DNA from: Rhododendron vialii | Taxonomy: Eukaryota; Streptophyta; Magnoliopsida; Ericales; Ericaceae | Length of the DNA stretch: 64,000 bases | Reading direction: 5' to 3' | Assembly (NCBI RefSeq): GCF_030253575.1 | Contig: NC_080566.1 | Location: 8,999,501-9,063,500 of the forward strand | In this document: piece after piece, positions 21,966 through 33,696 of the stretch | How the letters are laid out: each line of letters opens with the position of its first letter | How positions within the stretch are numbered: position 1 is the first letter of the stretch | Translations under genes and position numbers: made by a program | Notes under the pieces: generated by a model | Seen by the model: only the letters and a program-made list of their open reading frames with translations | The model's database searches: none | What the model was told of the DNA's origin: nothing

Positions 21966-22037
21966 GGATTTCACATTATTGAACATTGTCATATTCAGTC
22001 TGCAAATCAACTTTCCAGCTAGAGCCTACGGCCTACC

Positions 22038-22350
22038 TCAGTTCTTGTGCTGAAGTCTCCCACTTTCAGCACCAGCATATGGATCTATCGTGACATTTAT
22101 CACAGCTGGCTTCCGGGCCGCAAAAGATTCAGTAAGAGCATATTTGAGTTCATCGGATGTCCCGACAAGACAACCTTTGCCCTTAAAAGCTTCAATTAGG
22201 AGATGATAAGCTACACCAGGGATAATGAAGTAGGTGCTGGGTCATCCTTAAAAGGATCTATGATTTCTTCAGGGCCTCTCCAGTCGCCACCGTAGACGCC
22301 ACTGTTGTTGAAAACTATCACCACCACAGGTAACTGATATCGAACCAACA
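22038..22350 (-). pseudogene. HACL exon-3 pseudogene copy 1
   Basis: Copy of the last exon of 2-hydroxyacyl-CoA lyase (intact exon 44478-44792), with the same splice acceptor context (CTGCAG) and the same stop context (TCAGTTCTTGTGCTGAAG on the + strand). One base is missing in CACCAGGGATAATGAAG (the intact copy has GGGACAAATGAAG), which breaks the frame between PAPTSFV and GAAYHLL. The flanking DNA to about 24.12 kb is the copied intron 2. Confidence 0.85.
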
Positions 22351-22352
22351 TC

Positions 22353-24120
22353 TGCAGAAGTTCAAAAAACACAAAATGCATAATTAAAGATGGTTTTATC
22401 TACGAAATTAATATCCTCATTAGAAAAATCAAAAGATCAGGGCTGGAAAACTATAAAGCACAATAGATTCTCACAGAGACCACATGCTTATACAGAACAT
22501 CTGGATCTCCACATGGCTATTTGACATAGATGTTAGTGAATGCCTAACTGTATCTGTTCTTTAGATGTAGGTTGTACACCATTCTGCTGCATTGGATCTA
22601 GGTCATATGGAACAATGGTGAAGCTAAGACATAACCATTACGGTCATGATTGAGATGCCTAGTAAGTTAGTAACATACCTATTAGGAACATGTTTAGGGA
22701 CGGCCCTGCATCCCCGACAAAATTATTAACATGATTTCTCTTTACTGGTTTGCTTTATCTAGGTATTCTATATTACGAAAATAAAAATAAAAAAACTTCA
22801 GGTTCATGCTCATGTAACTATCCACCCAGAGAAGGAGAAAATGGCGATCCTAAGAGTGCAGTGTGATGACATATGAACACTAGCAAATTAACTAAGCTCA
22901 GCACGATTCGTATACTTGCATGAACCAAAGGAACAGGAACCGATGCCAGCAATTATTTTGAACTTTATGTGCCACCAACTACCATTTAAAGCATAACCTC
23001 CCTTCTTGGTTTGAATAGGATGTGTTACATATGGTTCCAGAAGGACACCGAAACACATAAGATTGGCATGCTTTCGAATAAAGCTGCTGCCAGTACAAAT
23101 TTGCCAGTGAAGCTTCAGTTCAGCTTGATATTACTGTGCGGATAAGGCAAGTGGTTGAGCTCCTCACATCAAGGTTGAGAGACAAACCCAGAAGCACACT
23201 GCCGACAAAATCATCATACAGTTTTCCTTCCCGCTTTCCTTCAACCTCTAACCAACTTTAAACCACTCTTAGGGGTTAAAGCAATGTTTTCCTGAGTAAC
23301 GTACTTCACTACTTGTATAAAATGGAGTACAAAACCAGTTAGATGTTAGAATCATCAAGACTAATGGCTTATGCTTTGAGAGACTTGAAAATAAACCCAA
23401 ACCACAGCCAGATAGAACACTCCTCACCCTCACTTTAGCATCTACGTCTACTTCCTTGGCACCAATAAAGGAAGATAAAGATGGCATCGTTCATTAACTT
23501 ATGACAATTGCATTATCTGTAACTTGGAGAACTGACCAAGAGGTCCAAGACAGAGTATAGATAGTCATGACTGCAAACCCTATTGCCAGACATTTTTTAG
23601 CCAATAATGAAACCTAATCCAATTCAAAACAAACTACTACACATTTTTTGTCCAAACCGAAGAATCATTGTAATTAACTTATTGTTTTCATAGTTTTTAT
23701 TCCTCGAACTGAACGTAATTAACTTATTGTCGCCGTACTTCAAAAAGCTTGTATGGCTGAAAACGATTAAATTTATGTTGTGCTCAAATCATGACCGGCT
23801 CTGAAATGCCAATCGTTTAACTATCCAAACTTTAAATGGTGACGAGAAGTTTGTTATCATTGTTCCCATTAATTAAGAACCTAAAAGCGATAGTTGATTC
23901 CGAATCATCAAAGATGATAAGAACCATTTCGTTCAACAAAATTAAAAGGCTCCACCACAACGGAGATTTGGACAATAGGATGGAAACAGGGAATGAGCAA
24001 GAGAAATGATATTAGGAGTAGTACACTAGAGGTGCATCAGCCATCAAAAGAATAGAAGAATTTATGATTTGAAATTGTGGCAATAATTTATTACTTTCCC
24101 ACTTGACCATTTCAATATGC
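22353..24120. other. Copied HACL intron 2 sequence
   Basis: Matches 44.80-46.61 kb (for example CTCCTCACATCAAGGTTGAG, TTAGGGGTTAAA, AATGAAACCTAATCC). No coding sequence. It is interrupted at 24126 by a solo LTR and continues at 24820. Confidence 0.7.
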
Positions 24121-24125
24121 ATAAA

Positions 24126-24819
24126 TGTAGCAGGCCGAGCAAATGCCTCGAGCAGCTGCCGAACGTGACCCAGTATTCCTTTTAACTCCAAGACATCTTT
24201 CTTTGGACGTTCGGATCAGCAACCGTAGCCGAGGGTCCCTGTAGCCGAGGGTCTCGCTAATTACCACTTCCCTTAAATGCTCCATTCCCTGCATCTGCTC
24301 GGGGTGGAGGATAAGTTCGTCTAGATAGCTGCCGAAGGTCAAACAACATGCTCGGTGCCGAGCGAAGCTTGGCCGACGAACCAGCTCATCCGCATCAGAA
24401 CAGTAACCATGGCAATGATGATGGTCGTGACATCATTCAAACGGTTATGAGGACAATGATGGTGGCACGTGAAGGTGCCAGCTCATCATGAAAACGGTTG
24501 TAAAACCCTAAACGTGATGCAACAGTGACATCAGCCGACGCGTGTTGAGCGTTAGTGCAATCTTGGAGACCAAGCTAAGGGTTCCCTATAAATATCCCAT
24601 TATGCCTTCTTGGAAGAGGTACGCTCAAGAAAAACCCTAGCTCCCAATCCCTAACTCTTCCTTGCAAGCAAACTAACTCTTGCACCGGAGGGCCATCCCG
24701 GAGAACCTCTGGCGTGGTCTCTTAGTCGTGCTTCGTTTTGCAGGACTGAGCAAGGAGACAGGAGCTAACCCAGTACCAACATTCAGAAAGTACGAACCAT
24801 CCGGAACGGAGCCCCCACA
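24126..24819 (+). mobile_element. Solo LTR, 694 bp
   Basis: Begins TGTAGCAGGCCGAGC, ends GGAGCCCCCACA and is bounded by perfect 5-bp TSDs ATAAA (24121-24125, 24820-24824). Unit 2 has the unoccupied site at about 39050 (TATGCATAAAAAGTGC). TATAAATA at 24587-24594 marks a + strand promoter. The GC-rich downstream part (CACCGGAGGGCCATCCCGG) is typical of the U5 of Ty3/gypsy Tat/Ogre-like LTRs, an assignment from memory and not checked. No internal domain remains. Confidence 0.88.
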
Positions 24820-24824
24820 ATAAA

Positions 24825-25261
24825 AACTGTAAAAACAACAGATGAAATTAGTCTGTTGGATGACACTAAAAAAAACTGTACAGGAACATTAATCGGACAC
24901 GATCAATCATTGAAGTTAGTCTTGACTCTTGATCTAAGCCTAATGCAGAAAAAAGATGACGTACTCATTTTTGGAAAAGGATGCATACTTAAGATTATGG
25001 AGATTTTTCATGTTGGCTACAAGGAAAACCAATAAGAAAAAAGGATGCACAAAGTAATCAGCATGTGAGAAATAGAAACATGAAAACACTGAACCAAGAA
25101 GGGAGAGTGAGAAACATACCTTCTGATATTCAACACAGTTTGTACAGAACCCTTCAAAAGGGAACGCATGCTGCATCTAAAATCCCAGCATTCATTCCGG
25201 AACTAACTTTGACGATTTCTCAAATCTGGACTCAAAATATGCGGCCAGACATGAATCTAGG
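24825..25261. other. Duplicated segment shared with 39060-39500
   Basis: ACAACAGATGAAA(T/G)TAGTCTGTT, AATGCAGAAAAAAGATGAC and ACCTTCTGATATTCAACACAG all recur at 39.06-39.45 kb immediately 3' of NB-LRR copy 2. No gene. The pairing shows that HACL-intron-derived DNA also lies next to the second NB-LRR. Confidence 0.65.
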
Positions 25262-26149
25262 AAAAACGAAACTGGGAAAAAAATGGCCAAAAGTTATTAG
25301 AATGTGCACTCATGTCAATGGAGGCTGGGGGAATTAACCGGAAAATAATCTCTATTGGCAATCGTTTTCTTCCAACTACAATTGCCACTTCAAATATTGT
25401 TTTTTGCTCGAGCCAGTGGCGACTCCAGGAGTTTCGGAACATGGGGGGTCATCATAAACCTCAATACTCTCACTAATTAATTGTAAATTTTTTGACAACT
25501 CGATCGAGCTGCATGGGCCAGTTTACACGCACGTCGACTTATTCCTAGCGATCCAATCCCATCGTCTACTATCAGCGAGTACGATTAAAGCCGAGGCACA
25601 GCCCTGCATGGAGTGACCGCATAAAAGTTGATTACACCCTGAGACGTTTGAAACCTAAGAGCCAGCTCATGAAGGAGCAAATCCTAAATCTCAAGCTTTG
25701 ACCACTAGGTCAAACCCTTGGAGTGCTATTATTAATTAACAAAAACATCTATAGTACATTTAAAGCTCAAACAAGCATTTTTTGTGGTGTTTCAAAAGGA
25801 GCTGGGTTTTAGCTCATTCGTCTTTTATTCCATCGGTTAAATTTTTTGTGGTGTTCCAAGATTGAAAATTTTTCTAGTCTGGTGTCAAACTTTAAACTTT
25901 CATACGTCATTTATTAGTTTTGCAAAAAATTCAATATGGCAATAGTTAAAAAAAAATTTCATGGGGTCACCCGAAGTATGGCGTCGCTTGTGGCTAGAGG
26001 AGGTTTGTAACTATTTTGGTGGGTTTGGATTAAAAAGTTAACTAACTTTTTTCTTTATATTTATTCAAAAAAATATTGCATTTATTAGTTTTGCGTCAAA
26101 CTTCTGTGGCGGAAAAGTAAAAAATTATGATCGAAACTCATAATTTCAC
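25262..26149. other. Gene-free stretch with duplicated repeat
   Basis: 25.40-25.71 kb starts GAGCCAGTGGCGACTCCAGG, a word common at the ends of plant transposons. 25716-26140 matches 8967-9480. The sequence then joins HACL exon-3 copy 2 abruptly near 26145, where NB-LRR-flanking DNA would be expected. Confidence 0.5.
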
Positions 26150-26200
26150 ATTATTGAACAGTCGTATACCAAATTTCCAGCTCTAGGCTACGGCCTACCT

Positions 26201-26514
26201 CAGTTCTTGTGCTTAAGTCTCCCACTTTCAGCTCCAGCATATGGATCCTATCGTGATGTTTATCACAGCTGGCTTCTAGGCCGCAAAAGATTCAGTAAGA
26301 GCAGATTTGAGTTCATCAGGTGTCCCGACAAGATAACCTTTGCCCCCAAAAGCTTCAGGTAGGAGATGATAAGCTGCACCAGGGACAAATGAAGTAGGTG
26401 CTGGTTCATCCTTAAAAGGACCTGTAATTTCTTCAGGCTTCTCCTATCGCCGCCATATACACCACTGTTGTTGAAAACTATCACCACCATGGGTAACTGA
26501 TATCGAACCAATGT
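26201..26514 (-). pseudogene. HACL exon-3 pseudogene copy 2
   Basis: Second broken copy of the last HACL exon. The start TLVRYQLPMVVIVFNNSGVYGG is in frame. A missing base near CTTCAGGCTTCTCCTATCG (the intact copy has CAGGGCTTCTCC) then shifts it to LKKLQVLL, and an extra base in GGATCCTATCGTGATG shifts it again near the C-terminus. The ThDP-site NNGG has become NNSG. It belongs with the exon-2 copy at 29986-30807 as one dead gene. Confidence 0.85.
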
Positions 26515-26707
26515 CTGCAGAAGTTCAAAAAACATAAAATGCATAATTAAAGATGGTTCCATCTACGAAATTAATATCCTCGTTAGAAAATTCAAAGATC
26601 AAGGCTGGAAAGCTATAAAGTACAGTAGTTTCTCATAGAGACTCCATGCATATACAGAACATCTGGATCTCAACATTGTTATTTGACGTAGATGGTTGTG
26701 AATTTCT

Positions 26708-27926
26708 TGTTAGAATATAGTATTAGTAGTAGTCCCACATTGCTTAGCTTACTTATTCAACATGTGAGTCACCTATATAAATAAGATTGCTCTGTGTTAG
26801 GGTTATTTAACACCCTACACACTTTTCCTTCCTAAACAACATGATATCAGAGCGGGTTCACCATCCACCTTAGATATGCAAAACCCTAGCCGCCACCCTC
26901 TACCGCCATCATCATCTCACCACGAAACCCTAAAATCACAACCCTAATCCTGGCCCCTATCTTAACCCTAATCTCTTCTACCCATTGAAATCCCAAATCA
27001 GACACTTAACTGAAATCTATAGCCATTAACACTGTTCACCGCCGACACTGTTCACATTTACTGTTCATCATCGTTACTGTTCATCGTTGTTTAGTACTGT
27101 TCCATCACTCATGGCTGGTCAGATTTGTTCTATGGTTCTGCTTTTGGTTGCCGAAGGTATATTTGTATGGGTATTGTTGGTAGTTGTTTGATGCTTATTT
27201 GTAGTTGGTGGAATATTGTTGATTGCCTCTCATTGCACGGTGACATATTTACTATGAAATCTGATTCTGATTCTACTTCCGCTGTCTCTGGTGGGTGTGG
27301 TTCTTCATTCAGCCATGGTCATGGTCGAAGCCGTGATTCTAGGAATCGTGGTCGGGTTTTTGGCCATGCTTTAGGTGAGCGTGGTAACATATATTGTTTT
27401 GTCGTCTATTTCGTTGACGTTGGTAGTTGGTTGATGGTAGTTAAAGTTGGTTGTTGTTGCTTGTTGAAGTCGTTCGCTGATCGTTGAAATCGTTCGTTGA
27501 TCGTTGGTCGTTAAATTCGTTGGTCGTTCGTTGGTCGTTGAATTCATTCGTTGATTCGTTGGTCGTTGAAATTATTTCATTGAAGTCGTTGAAGTTGAAG
27601 TCGTTTTGTTCGTTGAAGTCGTTTTGTTCGTTGAAGTCGTTTCGTTCGTTGAAGTTGTTCATTGGTTGTTGCTATTGACAGTTGTTCCATTGTTTTTAAC
27701 AAGTTGGTTGTTTTTCGTTATTGTTGTTAGTAGTTGAGGTATTTGTTTCGTTGGTTGATATATAACAAGCTGGAGAGTCTCCAGCTTGCGGGGAGTGTTA
27801 GAATATAGTATTAGTAGTAGTCCCACATTGCTTAGTTTACTTATTCAATATGTGAGTCACCTATATAAATAAGATTGTTATGTGTTAGGGTTATTTAACA
27901 CCCTACACACTTTTCCTTCCCAAACA
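26708..27926 (+). mobile_element. Miniature LTR retrotransposon (TRIM-like / deleted Copia)
   Basis: Two 131-bp LTRs (26708-26838 and 27796-27926), each TGTTAGAATATAG...CCTTCC(T/C)AAACA and nearly identical, so insertion is recent. Just after the left LTR is TGATATCAGAGC (26842-26853), a copy of the initiator-tRNA-Met primer-binding site with one change. Before the right LTR is a short purine run (GCGGGGAG), the likely polypurine tract. TATATAAATA at 26774-26783 is the LTR promoter. Inside, 27250-27390 encodes a Ser/Gly/Arg-rich stretch (GHGRSRDSRNRGR) that could be a gag relic. 27470-27665 is a GTTGAAGTCGTTCGTTGATCG-type minisatellite. No pol. It sits in the intron of the dead HACL copy. Confidence 0.85.
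27470..27665. repeat. CGTT-based minisatellite in the mini-retrotransposon
   Basis: Many variants of TCGTTCGTTGA, TCGTTGGTCG and TTGAAGTCGTTTTGTTCG in tandem. The open frames through it on both strands (LKSFCSLKSF / NEQNDFNEQN types) are simply periodic translations of the repeat. Confidence 0.8.
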
Positions 27927-27929
27927 ACT

Positions 27930-29985
27930 ACCAATTCTTTCCCTTTGATTAGACTTCAATAATCGAGATAGAATTGAATGCCTATCCATACCCATTCTGC
28001 TACAGTGAGTCTGTCATATGGAACAGTGGTTATGGTGAGATGATAAACACTACTGTCAGGAATGAGATGCATAGTAACATACCTAGCATGAACATATTCA
28101 GGGATGACCCTGCATCCCTTCTCAGAAGTTTTAACATGATTTTTCTTTACTGCTTTGCTCTATCCAGGAATTCGATATTAAAAAAGAACTTCAGGTTCAT
28201 GCTCAGGCCACTAACCACCTAAGGTAACTTAAACGGAAACAGGCCCACTTCATACCGAGCCAAGAACAAAATGGCAATCCTAAGAGTGCACTTAAATGAC
28301 ATATGAACACTACCCATAATAACTAAGCTCAGCATGACATTATAGCCTAACCATATTCGGATTCTTGCATAAACCCAAGGAATCGATGCCAGCAATAATT
28401 TTCAACTTTATGTGGTACCAACTACCAACAAATAAGCATTCAAAGCCTAGCCTCCCTGCTTGGTTCAAATAGGATACGTTACATATGTTCCCCAGAAGTA
28501 CACCAAAATATATAAGATTGGCATGCTTTCGAATCCTCCTAAAGATTCTTCTTCTTTTATTTTTTTGACCGAATCCTCCTAAAGTTGTGGCCAGATCTTC
28601 ACCAATGAAGCTTCAGTTCAGCTTGAAACTACCGTACAGATAAAGTGGTTGAGCCCCTCACATCAAGGTTGAGAGACCAGCCCAAAAGCACACTGCCTTA
28701 AAGGCTGGTAGCAACAGTACACGTATACATCCGCTACCCCCAATGACGAAATCATTGTCCAGTTTTTTGTCCCAGCTTTCCTTCAACCTCTAACCACCTT
28801 TAAACCACTCTGAGGGGTCAAACAGTTGTTTCTTAGTAACACACATGAATACTTCAATGAATGGAGGAAATACAAAACCAGTAGTTCGAACCATCTATTC
28901 TAATGGCTTATGCTACAAAAGACTTGAAAAAGAACACAAATCACAGTCGGAAAAAATGCTCCTCGCCCTCACTTCACCATCTACATCTACTTCCTAAGCA
29001 CCAATAAAGGAAGATAAAATATCTGTCACCTTTTATTAACTTAGGACAATGGCTTTATCTGCAAATTTGGAGAACAGGCCAAGGCAGACTATAGATATTC
29101 ATGACTGCAAAACCTGTTGCCTGACATTTTTTTAGCTGATGATGAAACCTAATCCAACCCAAAACAAACTGCTACATATATTCTGTCCAAACCAGAAGAA
29201 TCATTGCTATGTTTGCAGAATTTTTTATTCCTTGAACTGAACCTAAATTTAGTAACTATAAAGTAAATAGAATCCAATAATTACATTTCAAGTGCAACGA
29301 CATGTTTATGTTCCAAAAGATTGTTGTCCTGAAAATGACTAATTTCATGAAGCGCTCAAATTATAATCGGCTAAGAAATGCCTATAACTTAACCTCAAAA
29401 CTTACAGTGGTGAAGAGAAACTTGTAATCATTATTGCCAACACAACTTAATGGCACTTTTTGGTTCCAAATCATGAAGGATGACAAGAACTGTTTTATTC
29501 AGCAAAATTAACAGGCTCCCCCAAAATGAAGATTTGGACAATAGATGGAAATGGGGAACAAGCAAGGGGAATGATATTAGTACGCTAAAGCTGCATCAGC
29601 AATAAAAAAACATACAAGAATTCATTGTTTGAAACCGTGCTAAGGATGAAAGTGAACCAATACCAACTATTTTCTAGCAGCGGCAAATCGAGACATATCT
29701 GTTTGAGCATTAAGACAAACCGAGACATTTCTGAGTTCACAGCCACCATCTCTTAGTGAGCATGGAAGTAGCTTCTCGGAAACTGAATACTTACACTTCT
29801 TACAACAGAAATGCAAAGGGTAACATTTTAGTGTAACAACTGCACAATTAAAAATTCAACAAGACAAACGCATTGTTTTGGTAACTCTAGGCCAATATGC
29901 TATGATGCAAGATAGATGAGTTTTGCATTGTCAGAAGGCAAAAAAATATAGACGTATAGACAATAGACAAGTACGGAGACAAACC
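27930..29985. other. Intron-2 sequence of dead HACL copy
   Basis: Matches 45.0-46.95 kb of unit 2 almost end to end (CACATCAAGGTTGAGAGACC, CTACATATATTCTGTCCAAACC, AGCCACCATCTCTTAGTG). No coding sequence seen. Confidence 0.75.
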
Positions 29986-30807
29986 TCAGCATCCATAGCC
30001 CTAAACCCAAACCCAAAGTCCCCTTCGATTGCAACCACAAGCCTGTCGGGTGAAGCCACAGCTGCAGCATTGCAGTAACCAAGACCAACCCCCATTGTCC
30101 CCCATGTCCCTGCATCGAGCCTAGTCCTAGGCTCTGTCTGAACCAACACAGACCTACCAACATCCATCGTGTTTGCCCCTTCAGAAACAACTATCGGAGC
30201 AGGACTACCCACTCCCAAAATCGCATCCCTAATAATTCTCATCGGTGTCAGAAAATTGAACGGCACAACGTCCTTCGCCAACTGAGCATCCATTTTCGAC
30301 ACGTTCTCATTCGCTTTCTTCTGTATAGCTTCAACCCAAGGGTGAGTTTTCCCCAAGCAAAAAAGGTCATCCTTAATCTCCTTATTAATCATCTCCACAA
30401 CCTTTGCTTCATCTCCAACCAAACCCAAACAGGGTTTTCTCAGCTCAATTTCCTCCTTGCTTATATCCACTAAGATGAACTGCACATCTTTCGACCACTT
30501 CGGCGGCTCCCCAAAATACTACAACCAATTAAGCCTTGCACCAACTACGAGTGCAACATCAACCACATTTACCAATGGCTAGTGACCTCACCGCTGTCGC
30601 AGCAAGCTCGTGGGTGTCGGGCAACGATCCCTTCCCCATGGAAATCGGCAAAAAGGGAATGCCCAATAGTCTCTACCAGCTTCTTCAATCCATTCTCAGC
30701 TCTAGCAATCTCAGCACCTTTACCAAACACAATCAACGGCCGCTCTGCGTGCGGTAACAACGAAACCGCTTTCTCAATCTCAGACTGCCCAACAATTCCA
30801 ATTACCT
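29986..30807 (-). pseudogene. HACL exon-2 pseudogene
   Basis: Copy of the middle exon of 2-hydroxyacyl-CoA lyase (intact at 46957-47772). Most of FILVDISKEEIELRKPCLG to SPDRLVVAIEGDFGFGF is readable. Lesions: a stop where the intact copy reads WLLHFGEPP (TAG at about 30518), a frameshift between GLKKLVET and the HSLFADFHGE reading, and loss of the ThDP-motif serine (GDSGFGF to GDFGFGF). Exon 1 is absent: the sequence upstream is a Harbinger-type element and other DNA. Non-functional. Confidence 0.88.
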
Positions 30808-30825
30808 GTTAGCAATTTCATGTTA

Positions 30826-31907
30826 GGCCATCCACAGTGGTATAATCAAAAATGGATAATCAAAAGTTGACACGTCAGCTTTTGATTATTCATTTAAGAG
30901 GTTGCTAAGCATAACAATGTTGAGGTTTACAATGGTCACTTCTAGTTCATAACCAAAATAAGGAGTCCACTACAATTTCACACAATCTCTCTCTCCCCAT
31001 CTGTTTTCTGCCATTCACTTCCCTCCATTACATTTTTTTTGAGCAAAAATATATCGAACATATGGTGTTTTTCCTAGTGTTATCTATCAAAATTATACCG
31101 AAACTTTTTTTTTTCTTCCTATTTCTATAACCTATATCACAAATCCACCACTCTCTTAATCTTTCAAAAAAAATCAGACTTGTTTTTGAATTTGAAAAAG
31201 AATGCAACGTTCTTCTTCTTTCTTTCTTTTTTTTGCAAGGTTCTTCATTTGCTCAACCATAGGGGAGGAACAAAAAAGGAATAACCATTTTTTAGTCAAA
31301 AAAGTCTCTCTTTTTTTTTGCTAAAAAGTGATTAGTTCTCAAAATACTTGGGTAAAAGTAATAAAAAAATACTTTTCTGATTCCTCTAGTCGAGACGAAT
31401 CAATAACCCATAAAAATTTGGTGCAAAACTAACAAATGGGAAAAAATTCAAATAAAGACAATTTTCAGATTTAAGTTAAGTTTAAGTTAAATTCATAAGA
31501 ATGCAGCCTAAAATAAAAACGGGAAAAAAGAATGAAATACCTTAATCCAGCAACGATGAGTTAAATTGTAGATGATCGAGAAATATGAGCTTCATTTTTT
31601 GAGGAAAAAAAAGAGAAACAATTTGTGGTTGAAGTGAAAAAAATATAGAGCAAGTGAAGAAGAGAAGAAGAAAATACTAGTTGAAATACGCGCGCATATA
31701 AATTTTGGAACCAATTAACTTATGTAGTGTGGGGTTCACAAATTTTGATTATTGAAAAAGGTTGCTAGTTTTGATTATCCAAAGTCCAAAATTTGATTAT
31801 TTCTAAGGATGTTGCTAAGTTTGATTATACCATTGTGAGTCATTTTTTGAACAAATATTGTTAACTTTAGCAACAACTGACTTTTGATTATACCACTGTG
31901 GATGGCC
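30826..31907. mobile_element. PIF/Harbinger-type non-autonomous element, 1082 bp
   Basis: Terminal inverted repeats GGCCATCCACAGTGGTATAA / TTATACCACTGTGGATGGCC are perfect for at least 20 bp. Flanking TTA at 30823-30825 and 31908-31910 is the 3-bp TSD. Unit 2 lacks it (CATGTTAGTGAAC at about 47790). There is no transposase. Inside, the words TTTGATTAT and GTTGCTA repeat near both ends (sub-terminal repeats). Confidence 0.9.
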
Positions 31908-31910
31908 TTA

Positions 31911-33696
31911 GAGTCCCGAAATTCCAACTTTTTTAAGACAACGTGTAATCATTACACCTATTTTTCATCATTATTTTTATATTCTATCTATTTTGTACTA
32001 TTTGTATTGAGGGACACTTTTGGTATTTTATCAAATTTCTATTTCTATTTATGAAAATGAACAATTAGTTTGCAACATCCCAAAATGAAATAAAAAAAAA
32101 CTTTCAATGGAACGAAACGGGGAAGTAGTAAACTTGCATAGATCAGATAATCGTATGTTATGTACTGTCCATATTTGAGTAGTGGTGGTAATAAGCATTG
32201 AGTTTTTCTCCTAAAGCTTTATTTTTGAATTTTTGTTTATGGTTAGTTTGCAAAATTAACCATGAAAAACATTGTTGGTTTGAATATTGTCTATGTTTCA
32301 AAATATTTTTTTAAGGTACTTTTGAAAAAATAATTCATGAAAAAAACATGATTGATTCCACGGTTCCACCATATTCCAAAAAGTTTCATGATAATACATG
32401 ATAGATAGAGAAAAATAAATACTCCCTCCGTCCCTTTGTAAGTGTCCTGCTTCGTAACTCCAACTTATTAAAAAGACATCATCATTACACCTTTCACATC
32501 AACTTTTTCCTCCACTTTCCTTACTTACCCATCATCATTACACTTTTACTTACTAACTTTTCAAAATAAAATCTACTTTTAGGAACAAAATAGACAATAC
32601 ACCAACTTTTACCCCCTTAACTTTACAAAATGGACACTTATTAAGGGACAGCCCAAAATGGAATACTGGACACAAAAAAAAGGGACGGAGGGAGTATGAT
32701 TTCCGAATTTAAATCTGTGAAAAATAAATCGGTGGGATTTTGTTATTACGAATTTTTTAAATATTGAAATCCTTTCAAAATTAGGGAAAGATTGAATCTC
32801 ACTAAATTAGAAAATGATTGAATCCACTAATTTAGAAAAGCAATATACACATACATATGAATATCTTATTAAGATGGTAAGATGGGTAATTCACCATCTA
32901 AAAGGATGAAAACATAACTGTTCAAAATGACCTCAATGAATGATTGCGTGGAATGGAGTTTGAGGATGGATATTTAAGTCTCCCTTAAAAATTCTTACGA
33001 TCCAAATTAAACATGCATTAGATATATAATCTCGCTATGTGAGATATAGAAAAATACCATGGAGGGTGTATTATTAATCTCATCACTATGAGTTTGATGA
33101 TTTTTTTTTTATTTTTATGGTTCATGCGCAAACCATTGTTAAACGGCATCGCCACGGGCAGTCAAACGATCGAGGGTTTCGCTAGGGGAAAAAAACATGG
33201 GCTCATTCTGGTGGAAAAACTCAGTAAGATACTAGCATGCAACTTTTTGAAGTACAACCGGATGATTAATCCTTTAGTGGGAGCAAAAGAAAAATTTTGG
33301 AACTCAATTTCGATCTCAGATACCAAGTTCGTACTTCTATTCCATTGACGTCTTCTTAACGTCAAAAAGGAGCGTAAAAAATCACAAGCCATCTTGAGAA
33401 ATATGGAAGTCTCAAATCAAATGGTGCCTGGAAAAACAGCAGGCTCCTGAGAAAGCACTAATTCAACTGATCAATTAACTTGTCAGCCAGAAAACTCCCC
33501 TATTCCTGGCTTTATTTGCTTGCAATCACACCGATAACATGAGAAGAAAATTCAAATTTGGTTTCAGTCTAACAGGCCAAAGACGGGTATCACCGTATCA
33601 CTTATCTCATGCTCAATGAAAAAACGCAAGAACAAAGTAAAAAACGCGGGCACCTTACAGCAGCCACTTATCACAGAGAGGATTTCAAATACAAAC
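31911..33696. other. Junction between unit 1 and unit 2
   Basis: No gene. 32125-32230 still matches HACL intron 1 of unit 2 (AAACTTGCATAGATCAGA...GTGGTGGTAATAAGC, compare 47796-47880). A Stowaway MITE lies at 32422-32694. Beyond about 32.25 kb no similarity to unit 1 is seen until the MATE copy starts, so the duplication breakpoint falls within 32.3-33.7 kb. Confidence 0.5.
32422..32694. mobile_element. Stowaway-type MITE, 273 bp
   Basis: Ends CTCCCTCCGTCCC / GGGACGGAGGGAG, the classic Stowaway (Tc1/mariner) terminal repeat, with TA duplicated at 32420-32421 and 32695-32696. Confidence 0.92.

Noticed and set aside
27125-27678. 120-codon and 64-73-codon frames (GHGRSRDSRNRGR, LKSFCSLKSF repeats).
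   Set aside because: They lie inside the mini-LTR element. The first is at most a gag relic, and the others are periodic translations of a minisatellite.
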